From Watersipora subatra (Eukaryota > Bryozoa > Gymnolaemata > Cheilostomatida > Watersiporidae): DNA of 64,000 bases. Under the pieces are notes generated by a model that saw only the letters and a list, made by a program, of their open reading frames with translations, ran no database searches and had not been told where the DNA came from. Below, in pieces: positions 1 through 12,489 of this stretch (position 1 is the first letter of the stretch; each line of letters opens with the position of its first letter). The stretch is from NCBI RefSeq assembly GCF_963576615.1, contig NC_088717.1:19516108-19580107 (forward strand), given 5' to 3'. A program made the translations under genes and the position numbers.

Positions 1-1623
1 AGCCGTATCAAATATAGATGCTCAATACTTTACAGTTTCATTTCAGCCTGGTCTAATCATCTAGTTGTAATCTGATCATGTGACCCATACTTCTTGCCAA
101 ACAGCGCGAATAATTTATGCAGCAGTTTTCGACTTTCACATGTGACCAACAGGCTTGTTATGTTTATCAAGGGATGATATGTACTCCTTCGAGCTAAGGT
201 TAAAAAAAAATTAGACGAGTTTTACAGTAGGTTTTGCGATATCAGTGCTCAAACTGACAGAATTACAATGATGATAAAACAGACGTGTAAGGACAATAGA
301 CATGGTTTTCTTTAATGCGTGAAGTATATTTGTAAAAATATTTCGACGAATGAAGTTGCATGAAAGTCTAACCAGAAGCCATCGTGTTCAACTACGTCCC
401 ATTTGAGCCGTTTTGGAAAGGGATTTCAATCTATGGCGTTTTTGTGATGGCTGCGATTAACTGTTCGCTTTTAAGAGCTTGTAATCATATTTTCACATAT
501 TTGGCACCTACAACACAGAGTAAGACATAGTGAATCTTTTGATACCAAATAACTGTAATGTGAATTTTGTTTCAAGTAAAGCTTTAAATTGCAGATAATT
601 TTAAAAAATGCATGTCATATTTTTAGAGCCAAAATGTAATTACAACTTGTGTAACAAATAAAAATATGTTGATGGTACTTTTTTTTTGCTGTGAGGAAAT
701 CTTCAGAAAAGCCTGCTATTTATGAAGCACAGTTTATTGATGACCTTTTTATAGGTGAACACGTTTGCAGTCTGGTTAATTTACAATGATTTTTGTTTAT
801 AATATGAAAGAAAAATATGTGACTTTTGCTAGACATGGCTTCAGACAAGCATTCTAGAAGGTATCACAAATGATCATGTACTACAGCTGCCCTAAATAAA
901 TACATGTAATTATTTGTCCATATTTGATAAGGTTTGAAATAGAGAAAACAATTCCAATTTTCATAAGCAGTAATGGGTGATTGTTCGCAATGCATTTGTA
1001 ACTTGTTCGACGCACAGTTATGCAAAGTTGCATTTAGTGCTTGATGGTGTCATGAATTTTTCTAAGACTAAAATAGTATAACTTTTTTTCAGTTTCTGTT
1101 TTGATTGTAGCTTTTGATGTTCTATGTGCTGTTATATCATACGTAAGAGCTATCTTTTCCTGCCACCTGTTAGTGATTACTCATGGCCTGGTGGTCTAGA
1201 ACGTCTGACCGGCGTATGACAGGTTGGGGTTCAATTCTCAAAAATTCTTTGTTGGTGACAAAAATGACATCCAACCCTAATTGCTCTCTGCAACAGAGCG
1301 TTTCTCTAGACGTCGAGGCTCCCTTGTCACTGGACGCAGACATGTTTAGGTCAAGATCGCAGAGCCATTGTCTGAGCAACAATACTCTAAAATAACACAC
1401 AGACAGCCTCTGCTTGCAGGTGTTATACTCGATCTTAGAGGGATTGCTCAGAACATTCTGGTGAAAAAATGTTGAACTGTCTTTCCTATGAACTTGTAGC
1501 ATCACAAACAACTAGATTATGCTTTTGACTTCCTGCAGTACTGGTGCACTATTATCATATGACAGTTTGGTGATCAAGTAGCTTGCAGATAAATAGTTCT
1601 GTTAGTTCCTCTTCTGTTGCCAG
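1..1623. other. Intronic or upstream sequence of the NHL-repeat gene
   Basis: The first recognised exon starts in phase 1 at 1624, so at least one earlier exon lies to the left of the window and this stretch is most simply intron. Apart from the tRNA-like SINE near 1183, I see only AT-rich sequence with no coding exon on either strand. Confidence 0.5.
1183..1400 (+). repeat. tRNA-derived SINE-like repeat
   Basis: The left end looks like a tRNA: a box A-like stretch (TGGTGGTCTAGAACGTC) is followed about 30 bases later by a box B-like GGGGTTCAATTC. The sequence then continues into an unrelated body. This order, a tRNA-like RNA polymerase III promoter fused to a non-tRNA body, is typical of SINEs. 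The short reading frames on both strands here have no gene-like content. The right boundary is a guess. Confidence 0.45.
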
Positions 1624-4600
1624 GACTCATAGTGGCAGCAGACAGTGTGGTGCCTGCTGTGTGCACTTTATCAGGACGAGGAGAGCTCCTGCGTTGGTTT
1701 GATTGTTCTGATGAAATGAAGGAACCTAGCGACATTGCTGTAACAGATAATCTCTTTTATGTTTCTGATTTTAAGGTAGGTATTATAATTGTTATATTAT
1801 GTCCTCGGCTCAATGCCAAGTGTTATATGTAAGTAATACGTTGTCAATGATTTCATGGTAAATACTATATACATATACATGAATATCTATAGATCTCAAA
1901 GTTTAATTGTTGTTTTTTATCATCGCTGTGTCCAGTTTTAGAGATTAAAATCTAGCAATAAAGTATCTGTAACGCACTGTATTTGAACTCACGACAGTTG
2001 CAATTACACATATACAAATACATGTACTTAACCACAAGGCTAAGCCGTTCTTATCAGTCACATCTATTTTATCCACGTATCCTATCGGGATTGCAGGTTA
2101 CAAGCTAAGTGGGTATGTACTTTTTTATTATTAATTTACCTTCTGCGTTTGTTTTCCTTCTAAAATTTTTCAAGTCATTTCAAAATCCTTTACCTATTTA
2201 TTTATTTGTAATTTCGAAATGTGTCGTTTTAATTTCAAAGGTCCTGTCATCCCCTTCAATTTCCAGTTCTTTTTAAGGCTATCGCTAAAAACTATGAAAT
2301 TAAATAGATTTACATGTGGACTGCCTAGTCTCCTTACAAGGAGATGCCTCTACATTCTCTCTTCATTCAGTTAGATAAAGTACCCTCTTGCGCTGCATTG
2401 CTATGTATTAGTACCAGTATCGAGAAGTACCTGTATCGTCTATTAAAACTTTGAATACAACAAGCTGTCGCAACAATAACCTTTTTATACACTTATGGAA
2501 TCATTGTTATTATTACTTCAACGTTTTCATAGTTTTTATTTAGTTTTCTTGGTTCGAATTAATTGTATCATTATCAAATATTTTTTCATTGTAGGAAAAC
2601 AAACTATCTAGCCATTATTTGCTATTTATTTTACATTTAAACTCATTTACAGTTGTTTTATTTTTTATTTTAAATTATTTGAACCGCACAAAATACTTTT
2701 CTCATGGTATAAAGTTTAAAAGCTAGAAAGGAGACTGCTGTACATGTTAACTAGAAATAAATTTTCTATGCATTACCTCTTTTTTACCTCTCCAATACCC
2801 GAGCGACACAAAACATTAATCTATTTTATATATGTCTGTCTGTCATCCATATGTCCAGTTATAGCCAAAAGGTTTTGTGGCGAAAAAAACTGCTTTGTAC
2901 TGCAATTCAGCTCGGAAGCTCCCAGTTCTGCAGACTGGTGTGTTATCCACGACACCACACAGCCTACTTGCAATACTATGGAACCATTGTGCACATACTT
3001 ATTACATTTGTTAATCTTTAATAGTAGTTGGTTAAAATACTCACACTTCACCTAGCACGTTTGGTCTAATTTACTAAAAGAAAAAGTATTTTATTAAAAC
3101 TAAAATATGTGCCTAGACATCCCCAAAATGCTATAAAGATATAAATACTAGCTGTGCCACCCAACGTTGCCCAGGTATTAAAAATCAGCTTATAAACAAT
3201 GAGAGGTAATGTAGTTGCCTGCCACTTGCTGTTAGCCTGGCACATAACCAATGGATAATTTGAGTAAGCTTACTAATAAGAGCTACCCCTCTCCACAACA
3301 TTACGCCATCACGCTACGATGTAACGGAGAGCGGTAGTGTATTTGCTTTCTTATACCGACATATATTGCCTAATGAATACATCAACTCGGGTGGCTTAAT
3401 TGGTAAGGCATTGGACTGGTGAATGGAAGGGTCCGCGATCATATCTTCTGCGATAAGGTTCTTTTTTCCAAGGTTTTAATAGCTCTCGCTGAACAAACAC
3501 AGACACTAACATTGAGAAATATAGATTTAGCATAAATTTAATTAAACTTATGGCACACAGAAATTATCCAACCCCTTCATTTAAAAGTTGAAATGGTAAA
3601 TGTTGTATGTATATATTAAATAAAGACAAATTTTCTGTCCAAAGGCTTTTTTATTGCCCGGGCAACGCCGGGCATTCACCTAGTGTGAATTATACTATTA
3701 TCTCTAATGTCAATGTAGTTTTCCTGTGTGGGTAAAGCAGGTTGATCAACAAAGATATGAGTTAGGGGAGTTTTTTTCATTGTACACATAGATAAGCTTT
3801 TATAAAAACCCTCAAACAGCTTGGGTCACCACACAGTTGTTCTGTTGCTCTTATCCAAAGATGTATTACCAATAGACTTACTCTTGCCATGTGTCTGTTC
3901 TAGGGACATTGCATTGTGGAATTTCACCCATATGGTCAGTTCCTTCGACGTATTGGTAGAGATTCATCCATCAGCTTCCCAAATGGAATAGATATATCCC
4001 ACAGAGGATACCTACTGGTAGCTGACAGCCACGGTAATAGAGTTCATATAACTGTGTTCAGGCCGGATGGCACACAAATAGGTGAGTTTAGATGAAACAA
4101 TAAACATCATGTATAAGCATAACAGTCATATAATTCACTATACCATAAGATGGTGAGTCCATTTCAAATACAGTGGAACCTCGGTTCTCAGCCAACTCGG
4201 TTTTCGATCAAAGAATTTGAGATTTGTTTGTCTCGGATCTCGAACATAAATTCGGTTCTCGACCAAACCGGAGCATGCGCATTGGAATTAAACGTTCGGA
4301 ACAGCTCCGGAAACGGCATGGAAACATTCGTTAACAAAGGAAAAGCAAGTTACGCTTCATAAATTCTTTACAAAAAGGAAGGCACCATCTTGGACAACGT
4401 CCCTCTACCAAAGAGATTTGCTAGGGAGACAACTCCTTCAGTCGACTTACCCTAAATTGTTTCAGAGGAGGATTCTCCTTCAAAGATGTGAAGTAAACAT
4501 GCTATTGCTGTTTATATTTTCTTTTTCACACGATTTTGGATGTAACTGATCTGTTGCATTTTTGCTGTTTCCTGAAATTTCTGCAATTTCCGGTATTGTA

Positions 4601-7600
4601 TCTAAACCTGCAATGTTTTTGATGCTGTAAGAGCAAAACATACGAAAATTTTACATTTACTTTTTGTTTTCTCTTTTCATCATCATAGATAGAAAAATTT
4701 TTATTAGAATTAAACACGATCTATATCTACCCATTTTTATTTAAAGTATGTAATATACAGTACAGTACTGTTCATGGTGTAAAATGTTGAAAAACTACTT
4801 TACCGAAGTTGTTTTCTTGGTTTGGAATGGATTAAAATTTATGTACATTAATTCTAATGGGAATAATTGTTTCGGATCTCAAACAACTCGGATTTCGAAC
4901 AACCTTCTGGAACGGATTATGTTCGAGACCCGAGGTTCCACTGTATGTATTGTTCGCAGCAGGCCAAAGAAAAGGTTCTATTACTGTATATATGGTTTGT
5001 TTGCTGTGCTCTCACTCTTTAGGGTTACCGTAATTAATAGGATATCATCAGCTTTCAATGACACTTACAAACCCACAGGCAAAAAACTAAAAAACTCACA
5101 GAAACCCTAATAAACATGTACAGACACTCATAGACACTGCAAGAAACTCATAGACACTGATAGATCATAAACACTCATAGACACTGATAAATCATCATAC
5201 ACACTCATAGACACTGATAGATCATCATAAACACTCATAGACACTCATAAACCTCAACATACGTAAATACTCACAAACATTGACATTATTGACAATCAAA
5301 AACTCTTGTGGACTCTATCAGACAATCCTAAACAAACATAGACACTCCTAAACAAACATAGACACTCTTAAACAAACATAGACACTCCTAAACAAACATA
5401 GACACTCCTAAACAAACATAGACACTCCTAAACAAATATAGGCACTCAGACACTCACAGACACTTCTGAACAAACATAGACATTCCTAAACAAACATAGG
5501 CACTCAGACACTCACAGACACTCACAGACACTTCTGAACAAACATAGACATTCCTAAACAAACATAGGCACTCAGACACTCATAGATACTCCTGAACAAG
5601 CATCGACATTCCTAACCAAACATAGGCACTCATAGACATGCACAGACACTCCTAAACAAACATAGACATTCCTAAACAAATATAGGCACTCATAGACACG
5701 CACAGATACTCTCAGACACTCCTAAACAAACAGGCACTCACAGACACTCATAGACACTCCTAAACAAATACAGGCACTCATAGACACTCTTAAGACACTC
5801 CTAAACAAACAGGCACTCACAGACACTCATAGATGTTCAAAGATCAAGAAAAAAAGCCAATCTAATTAGATAATTATGTGAATGTGTATAATTATAGGCT
5901 TGCACATTTCCATTCTTAATGGTAACCGGTTCTGAAATCAAAAGGCATATATATATATATGTGTAGGTTTTGCTAAATTAATTTATCAATAATAAGTCAA
6001 ATGTTACTTTTGTCAACTGAGCTTTGCTAAAAAGGGTGTTTGAGTGGTTCAAGTTAATTTTTTTTCACATAAGGCTTAGACATGTGTGAACATCAGCCTC
6101 AATGCAAGTTATATTCAGTTTAACATAAGGCAAGTGTCTACAAACTAGGTTAACTTTATAAAAAGATCTACTTATTTAAGAACAAAAGGGAACTGAATCC
6201 TGTGATAAATTACACAGCTTTGTCTTGTTTCATGTGCAATTTCCGGTTGTCACCATGTTTGATATAATTGGTGAAAGGTTTACATAAAAAGTTAGGCATG
6301 GAGCAATCTATTTAAATACTGTTTGGTCAGGCAAGTGTAGGCGGCTATGCTTAACTTTTAGTGGAGGTGCCCTTAGTTATAGACCCTTAGTTATCTACGA
6401 CCAAACACGAGCGGATCGAATGTTTGAGAGTTTTATGATAAATGCATGTGCACACAACTCACGAAAATTATTCATCAACAACATCGCAAACCCTTGTACC
6501 GAAATCTCATCAACAAATTTAACCATTTTTCAATGGAGTCATTTAAGCATATTAACGCTACAAAACACATAAAAATCTATTTAAATATGTTACCAAGTCT
6601 TTGTAAATTGTCGACAATATCTTAAAACTTACCCATCTGATCGGATTCTACACAAACTAGCTGTACCACCCGGCGTTGCCCGTGTATTAGAAAAGTATTT
6701 GGACAGAAAATTGATTTGTATTTAATATATAACAACATTTGCCATTCTAACTTTCAAACTACATATCATGAGAAAAATAAAAACAACTGTAAAGGTTTTA
6801 AAACTTGGTCAAACAACTGTAACTTTCAAGCTAGTAGCCTGACATATTGCCAATGGAAATTTCCACTAAACTAGTTAATAAGGTTAGGCTTCCAATGATG
6901 GTAAGCCATGACTTTGAGTCTGCATTGTTGTCCAGCTCAGGTGTTCTAATGATAGCTATAGCCGGAAAACGTACAGACGGATCCGCAGACGGACTTTGAG
7001 AAATATATATATACATGTATATAGACAGACAGATATATTTGGCTGAAAATCGTTATTAAAACTTGCCAAGCCTTATTTTTATTAAAATTGAGACCGGCAA
7101 ACGAAACGCCGAACGACTGAGAATAGAACCATTAAGTCGTGCGCATTTCACGAAAAAATAATGTGCACACTTCACCAGTCTATAGCATTGTCGAATTGAC
7201 GAAGTTTTCTGTAATTAACGTAGAAGTACTGAAGTATAATCGTTTCTGTTTTGCCGGTTTCAAAGTACCTGAAATTTTGGACACTTCTGAGTACTTTGGT
7301 ATTCTAACTGATGTCCAAAGCAGTGAAAGTAAAGGAAATGACGATGATATTTTTTCTAACGATTCTTATGAGATTATTACAATATTTAATTATAAGTTTG
7401 GATGACTATTGAAGTGTTATAGTCACACTAACAACATCGATGATGGGCAATATGTTACTGTTATTATTTTTTCTAAATAGTTTTGTTAAATAGATTTTCT
7501 AAAAATCTATATAAATATCACTTCTTGATATTGTTAGCTATGACGTTTTGAAATGTAAATAAAATTTTGCATTGGTTTTCTATTATTACTGTATTACTAT

Positions 7601-8031
7601 ATTAATAATATTGGTTATTCTAATAATATCAGTGCATTTTACTTCTAATATTGCATTTCTCCTATTGCAGGAGGAGAGATATAAACATATAAACTTTTCC
7701 TTTCATTATTGCTGTTTGTTGTACATAATAACACATTACAGCTACCATTGCAGTTATCCTATTGCACTACAGTGCCATTTGACTGCTAATATTGCATTTC
7801 TCAACCATCGGTACCCTTTATTTTTTCCAATATCACTTTGGTCGTGGGCTGTATGACAGGGGAATTTCTAGTAGTTAGTTATGGTTGGTGTATGTTGTTA
7901 CAGGAGCGTTTGAATACAGTGATCTAGAAGTAAGTCGTTGCTGTGGATTAAAGATAACAGCCGAGGGCTATCTCGTTACACTCGCCAAGACTGACAGCCG
8001 GGGTCTCATCTTTGACAGACTATACATATGA
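1624..8031 (+). CDS. NHL-repeat protein (TRIM/NHL-like), last three exons
   Basis: Exons: 1624-1775, 3904-4081 and 7904-8031. The donors are GTAGGT and GTGAGT, the acceptors are pyrimidine-rich, and the phases agree (in phase 1, then 0, then 1). The pieces encode successive beta-propeller blades of the NHL type: '[16 protein letters not shown]', then '[18 protein letters not shown]' and '[18 protein letters not shown]' followed by GNRV. The chain ends in 'GLIFDRLYI' and a TGA at 8029-8031, in the place where NHL proteins close with an RVLVF-like strand. NHL propellers bind RNA or protein and often sit C-terminal to RING/B-box/coiled-coil modules in TRIM proteins, but no such N-terminal module is inside the window, so TRIM membership is inference. 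An AATAAA lies about 100 bases after the stop. The 5' part of the gene is missing. Confidence 0.85.
1885..2740 (-). repeat. Dispersed repeat with tRNA-like segment, minus copy
   Basis: Read on the - strand, this copy ends in the TTTGAG-A-TAT tail shared by the copies at 3147, 6656, 21190, 23540 and 47446. It carries a tRNA-like segment near 1982-2045 (on the + strand 'TTTGAACTCACGAC' and 'TTAACCACAAGGCTAAGCC', the complements of box B and box A). The usual start (GCGTTGCCCGGG) is missing, so it is truncated or diverged. It lies in intron sequence of the NHL gene. Confidence 0.5.
3147..3530 (+). repeat. Dispersed repeat family copy (CTAGCTGTGCCACCC start)
   Basis: It starts with ACTAGCTGTGCCACCCAACG, then TTGCCCAGGTATTA, and continues with 'AATCAGCTTATAAACAATGA', also found at 47446 and 62165. 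A tRNA-like segment follows: box A-like TGGCTTAATTGGTAAGGCA near 3392 and box B-like GGTCCGCGATCATATC near 3431. It ends in a GAGAAATATAGATTT tail. The conserved head, internal pol III-like promoter and AT-rich tail suggest a non-autonomous retroelement, but I cannot place it in a named family. Confidence 0.6.
3575..3684 (-). repeat. Head fragment of the same dispersed repeat, inverted
   Basis: On the - strand it begins ACTAGGTGAATGCCCGGCG, TTGCCCGGGCAAT, then TTTGGACAGAAAATTTG. This is the same head found at 22137 (minus) and 23540 (plus). It sits only 45 bases after the plus copy ending near 3530, so the two form a small inverted pair in the intron before the second NHL exon. Confidence 0.55.
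4171..4943. mobile_element. Non-autonomous pogo/Tigger-like DNA transposon (MITE)
   Basis: The ends are matching inverted repeats: left CAGTGGAACCTCGGTTCTC, right the complement of a sequence ending in CGAGGTTCCACTG. Each is flanked by a TA dinucleotide (4169-4170 and 4944-4945), the target duplication expected for the Tc1/mariner/pogo superfamily. The 773-bp interior has short reading frames but no recognisable transposase. It lies in the last intron of the NHL gene. Confidence 0.75.
5117..5835. repeat. Degenerate 20-bp minisatellite
   Basis: Tandem variants of GACACTCCTAAACAAACATA run for about 700 bp, grading into shorter CACTCATAGA units at both ends. It is intronic in the NHL gene. No protein-coding sense is evident. 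Confidence 0.85.
6656..7033 (+). repeat. Dispersed repeat family copy
   Basis: It starts with ACTAGCTGTACCACCCGGCG and TTGCCCGTGTATTAG, then TATTTGGACAGAAAATTGAT, as in the copy at 23540. It ends in TTTGAGAAATATATATATAC followed by a short GACA-rich tail. The tRNA-like middle is poorly preserved. It lies in the last intron of the NHL gene. Confidence 0.6.
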
Positions 8032-8134
8032 CAATATGTTTATTCCGTATGATATACATATGACATATCTAGTCTTTAGTTAGTAATTGATATTGTTGCC
8101 ATCTGGTCAAAAGGTTTTAATTGCTTTATCTCAC

Positions 8135-8140
8135 AATAAA
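8135..8140 (+). promoter_or_regulatory. Poly(A) signal of the NHL gene
   Basis: A canonical AATAAA lies 104 bases after the TGA at 8031, on the coding strand, in a suitable place to end the NHL transcript. Confidence 0.7.
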
Positions 8141-10181
8141 AATGCTAAATATTTGAAGCATTATTGACCCAGCTGCTGCAGTCGGATGTGAGCAGAGTCT
8201 GATGGGAGGGCGTGTGCAGCTGAAGCAATCTGTTAGCAGTTTTGTTAAGAAGAGCCTTTCATGTATAATTGTAAAGTTTTAGGTCATTGGATGCATCACT
8301 TCTCTTGTAACTGGATTAAATATACATTTATATTTGGTCAAAGCTTGGAAAAACAACAGCATTTTCAACAGGTCATTTGTTGATGTACAAAAAGAATTAC
8401 ATCATACTTTTTAGGGCAGCTCACCAATGAACTAGCTGACCAATGAACTAGCTGACCAATGAACTAGCAGCATTTCAACATCACATATAAAATCATCGTG
8501 CAAAAACTGATAAATGAATTTCCCAGTTATACTATTTCTTAAAGCTGGATAATTGCTGAGACAGATAAAGAAATATCTACCCTTGCATCTCTTTTTATCA
8601 TTTCTAATAATATCGCTCTTTCAAAAAGGTTGAAAGTTTCAATGTTTCAGTTATGCGTGGAGCAGGCTCCGACGTTTAAGCTCAAATTTTGCTCCAGTTC
8701 TATAAAACATTATTCATGCCCGTGCCGGAGTACCTTCGAAATGTTTTCGCAATAACTGCAAGCAGGAGATCTTTTCTCTGATAATAAAATAGGATTGGTT
8801 GAAGAATTTAGTAACTCTAACTAGCATTTTGTAGATAATAATGCCCAATTATTTTTATACATCTTCAAATGATTGGTTAAAACCGTATTTGTTTTTCAAG
8901 CCATGGTTAACCCTGGGTAACATGTAAAAGTTAGCCAGTTAAAGGAAAACTGTTGGTTCAATTGATCTAACGTTTAGTGTGTCTATGAAGGTGTCTTTGC
9001 TGAACAACATGGTGTTAACTGAAAAACAGAACACGTTGAAAATTGTCCCACAGGGCTTCCAAGTGTTTGCATACCTTTGTAATCCTAGTAGTTTTGCATC
9101 ACTATGATGAGCACTTTATGCTCTGATAAGCCGTATCTTCTCTTATGTACCTTGATAAAAGACCTTGATACTTGTCTTAGATCACTTTTTCCTGTTCCCA
9201 TTCACGTGCAACATAGCGTAGAGTTTGTTACTTCGTTAGTCATGCAGGGATCAGCTGCTGCCGTTACTGTTTGCTCAATTTTCATTTCGATATTGTTCAC
9301 TCCTGACTCGCTTATAGCAAAGAAGGTCCTCTCCTTTTTCTATTTTAATTTATCGTTTGCTCTTTTGGTAATATTTTCGTGTTGGTGGTTTTCTCTTGGT
9401 TCTATTTTACGGTTTTGGATTGTTCTCTCCTACTTCTCTTTTGGTATGTGTAGTTGTTCTCTCCTAGTTTTCTTTGTGCGTTTGCAATTGTTCTTTAGTG
9501 TTGGTAGTGGTTCTCTCTTGGTTCTATTTTAGTGTTTTGGATTATTCTCACCTAGTTCTATTTTGATGTTGGTTTTGGTGGTTCTAGTAGTTGCTCTTTC
9601 CTGGTTTTCCTTTTGCGTTAGTAATTGCTCTTTGGTGTTGGTAGTTGTTATCTCCTGTTTTTATCTTAGTGTTGGTAGTTGCTCTCTCCTGGTTCTTTTC
9701 CAATTAACATTGCAATGTAAGTCTTTACTAAATATGCAACTACATGTATCTGATGACTGTTGAATTAAAAATTTTCTAATGATTTCCAAGAACACGCATA
9801 CAACCATTGATTGTTGCTCAGGTACAATGCCCAATGATACCCAAAGCTGCAATTAAATACTGAGTACAAGACCAGTGTAAATATACCTCCCTCGAGACTG
9901 CGCATGCCCTATGTTAACTGCCTAAATAATAATGGAAAGAGTATTTTTCAAGCTTGTCGTTTAGTAGGAGTGATAATTTGTTGACTACCGCACTCACACT
10001 ATTGATTAGTATCATATATGACCAATAAAAATACCATAGAAGTGCACAGAATGCATAAGCTAACCTACTGCGTGTAAATAATAAACATTTGATAATAAGT
10101 AACATCTATTTACCATATTATGTCATTAGCAATAAATTGTCACCTCTCAGAATGGAAATCGCCATATATATGCAATAAAAT
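8141..10181. other. Intergenic DNA without a recognised gene
   Basis: There is a triplicated 16-mer (CCAATGAACTAGCTGA) near 8418-8470. A degenerate T/G-rich repeat lies at about 9360-9710, with variants of GTTGGTAGTGGTTCTCTC. The long open frame over it (9104-9532) comes from the repeat, and its protein has no recognisable motif. I see no exon with supported splice sites. Confidence 0.5.
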
Positions 10182-10828
10182 TTACCATAAAATCTTTATT
10201 TGAATGCCACCTATATTTGAACACCATCTCTAGTAGAATGCCACTATAGAATTAGGGTTAAAAAATAGAATGCCACCCTTCAATTGAATGCCAGCTGTAT
10301 TTGACTGCCACTTTGACATTCTTTCATCTATACAAACTCAAAATAGCAAATGATATTGAAAAATGTCTACAAAATGGTGCCAATAATGTTCGGTGACGTC
10401 ATTAACAAACAATTCTTTCGTTGTTTCTGTTCATATCGAAGTCCATTTTCTAATGCCAAAGCTTTTTGGTTTGGTTTTCTTAGAACTTTGGAAGCAACAC
10501 CAAAGAAGTGATTAATAACTGTATCAGACTAATAGTAGTTCCTCGTTTAACTCGGTCTGATACCTCAACATGTATGAAAAACAGTTTAGCATAAATGTTG
10601 AGGCCGACGGCATTAATGTCGATCTGGCCAAAGAATAGTGTTAAATATAGAAGACATTATCATCGCTCCGCGTGTCCAAGGGTTAAATTTATCTTCCCAG
10701 AATTCTGACAAGCTAATCGAAAAGTACAGCGCCACCCTTTACTTGACTACCACTTCTAATTAAATGCCACTATAGGGGAAAAGTTGAAAAATAAGCGGCC
10801 ATGGTGTTCAAATAGTGGTGGTACAGTA
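10182..10828. mobile_element. Possible MITE with AATGCCAC motifs
   Basis: The left edge (TACCATAAAATC, then TTTGAATGCCACC) is loosely mirrored by the right edge, whose complement reads TACTGTACCACCACTATTTG. Motifs such as AATGCCACTATAG recur inside in both orientations. This pattern fits a diverged inverted-repeat element, but the boundaries and target duplication are not clear. Confidence 0.35.
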
Positions 10829-11252
10829 AATACAAAATAAATATTTTTTTCCCTTTCGCAGCTAATAAATGTTTAGTACATTTTCACGCAATCTTACGGC
10901 TGAACACTAGCTAGAGCACACCTTACTTAATATTACATTCCCATTCTTCCTAGTCTGTGGTACCAGCTATCGTGCTAAGCTTGTAATCTATCAGCTCAGA
11001 TGTATCTTATTTCATTTTGTCTGGAGAAAATATATACAGCTGAAGTAAACAATTATCGATTGGATAATTACTCGAGTTAAACTAATAAAGAGTAGAATAG
11101 ATTGTACTTGGCTTTCAGCGACTGTCAGCTTTAAGAACATAGCCTTTTCTCTCATCCAGCTCTCATCTGATGGGAGGAAAGACTGAATCCTTGAAACTGA
11201 GTGTAGCTGAAAGCTTAGTACGCCCTATTCTTCAAACTGTATATACTATATA

Positions 11253-12487
11253 CAGTAATACTTCAACTTACGAGTGCTCCAACGTACGAGAAACTTAAGA
11301 TACGAGCCAGCTTTCTAGCAAGTTTTAGCACTAACATACGAGCCATGTTTGAGATACGAGCACTTGAGTGAGTTGCCAAGTATGCCGGAGGTGTTTTATT
11401 AGAACAGCATCACTCTGTATTTTTCAACTGCTCAGGTTATACTGTTGTACCGTGTTTTTTTGTGCACGATTTTCTGTGCAGAATTATGTGAATTAAAAGT
11501 ACTGTGCGTAGACCGAAAGTTTGCCAGTAAAATGAAAGATAATACAAAGAAAAAGCAAATGATAACAGTCGATATTAAACGGAAAAGTATTGAAAAATAT
11601 GCGAAATGTGTATGCGTGATTCAGATAGCTCGGCAATATGACAGAAATACATTCATAATTATCAAACAGAAGGATTATATTCAGGGCATTTAGTTCGCAA
11701 AAGGACTAGCCATAGTTTCTAAACGGTGCAGCGATCTTCACGACCGCTGATGGCATTAGACAAACAATTGGCCGGTGACAGCGTAACTGAAACGATGCAA
11801 TGTGAAAAGGCCGGCGCTATCTATCCAAACTGTTTAATAGACATTCGGACAAGTTGGCTAGTGATCGTGTGTTAACCATTTGTGACGACACCTGTGTTCG
11901 TCCTAATCGCAACATGTTGCAAGGGCGACAAAGGCAAACGTCCTTAGATAGGTTTATCTTAAAACGGCTGGCTAGTCGTGAAAGCGAAAAAAAGGAAAGA
12001 TTTCTCGCTAACCAGTGAGAAATTTCAAACTATGAACGCCGAAGAAATTTTAATTACGTTTAGTTGAAAATGAAAGTTTGCTTTTAGGTTTGCTTCTAAG
12101 TTTGTCTTTTAACACTTTGATAAAATCTAAATTTATCAAAGTCAACTGTTGTAATGAAGGATAACTTATATCTCCCTCCCTGGCAAATGCGAGTGTTAAC
12201 TGCTATTGTATGTATTTAATTTTACATTTTAATTAATCACATTTCCTTGCATTATTTTTTATTTGTTGCTTTTTGAAAGCATGTAGTACGTAAGGACAAT
12301 AGCCAACATGTTCTTTCTGTTACAACATCTTGTTTTGAGTGTTTTATTTGCCTTTTTTTAGAGTATGGAAACCTATCAATATATATTTAATTGTTCTATA
12401 TATAAATTAATTGCACCAACATGCGAGTAAATTGACATACGAGCTCAGTCTCGGAACGCATTAAGCTCGTAAGTTGAAGTATGACTG
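11253..12487 (+). mobile_element. Degenerate pogo/Tigger transposon, copy A
   Basis: The terminal inverted repeats are CAGTAATACTTCAACTTACG on the left and its close complement on the right (ending GTTGAAGTATGACTG). TA dinucleotides flank both ends (11251-11252, 12488-12489). Inside, around 11530-11690, a short frame encodes a helix-turn-helix resembling the N-terminus of Tigger/CENP-B-type transposases ('MITVDIKRKSIEKYAK', then 'QIARQYDRNTF'). Near 11880-11980 are remnants of the C-terminal part. The catalytic region is missing and the frames are broken, so this is a dead copy. Copy B is at 28184-29437. Confidence 0.85.
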
Positions 12488-12489
12488 TA

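Noticed and set aside
7139-7405. 88-codon frame in the last NHL intron
   Set aside because: No similarity to NHL blades and no splice sites in the needed phase.
9104-9763. Hydrophobic frames that look like membrane proteins
   Set aside because: They cover a degenerate T/G-rich repeat; hydrophobicity follows from T-rich codons and no family motif is present.
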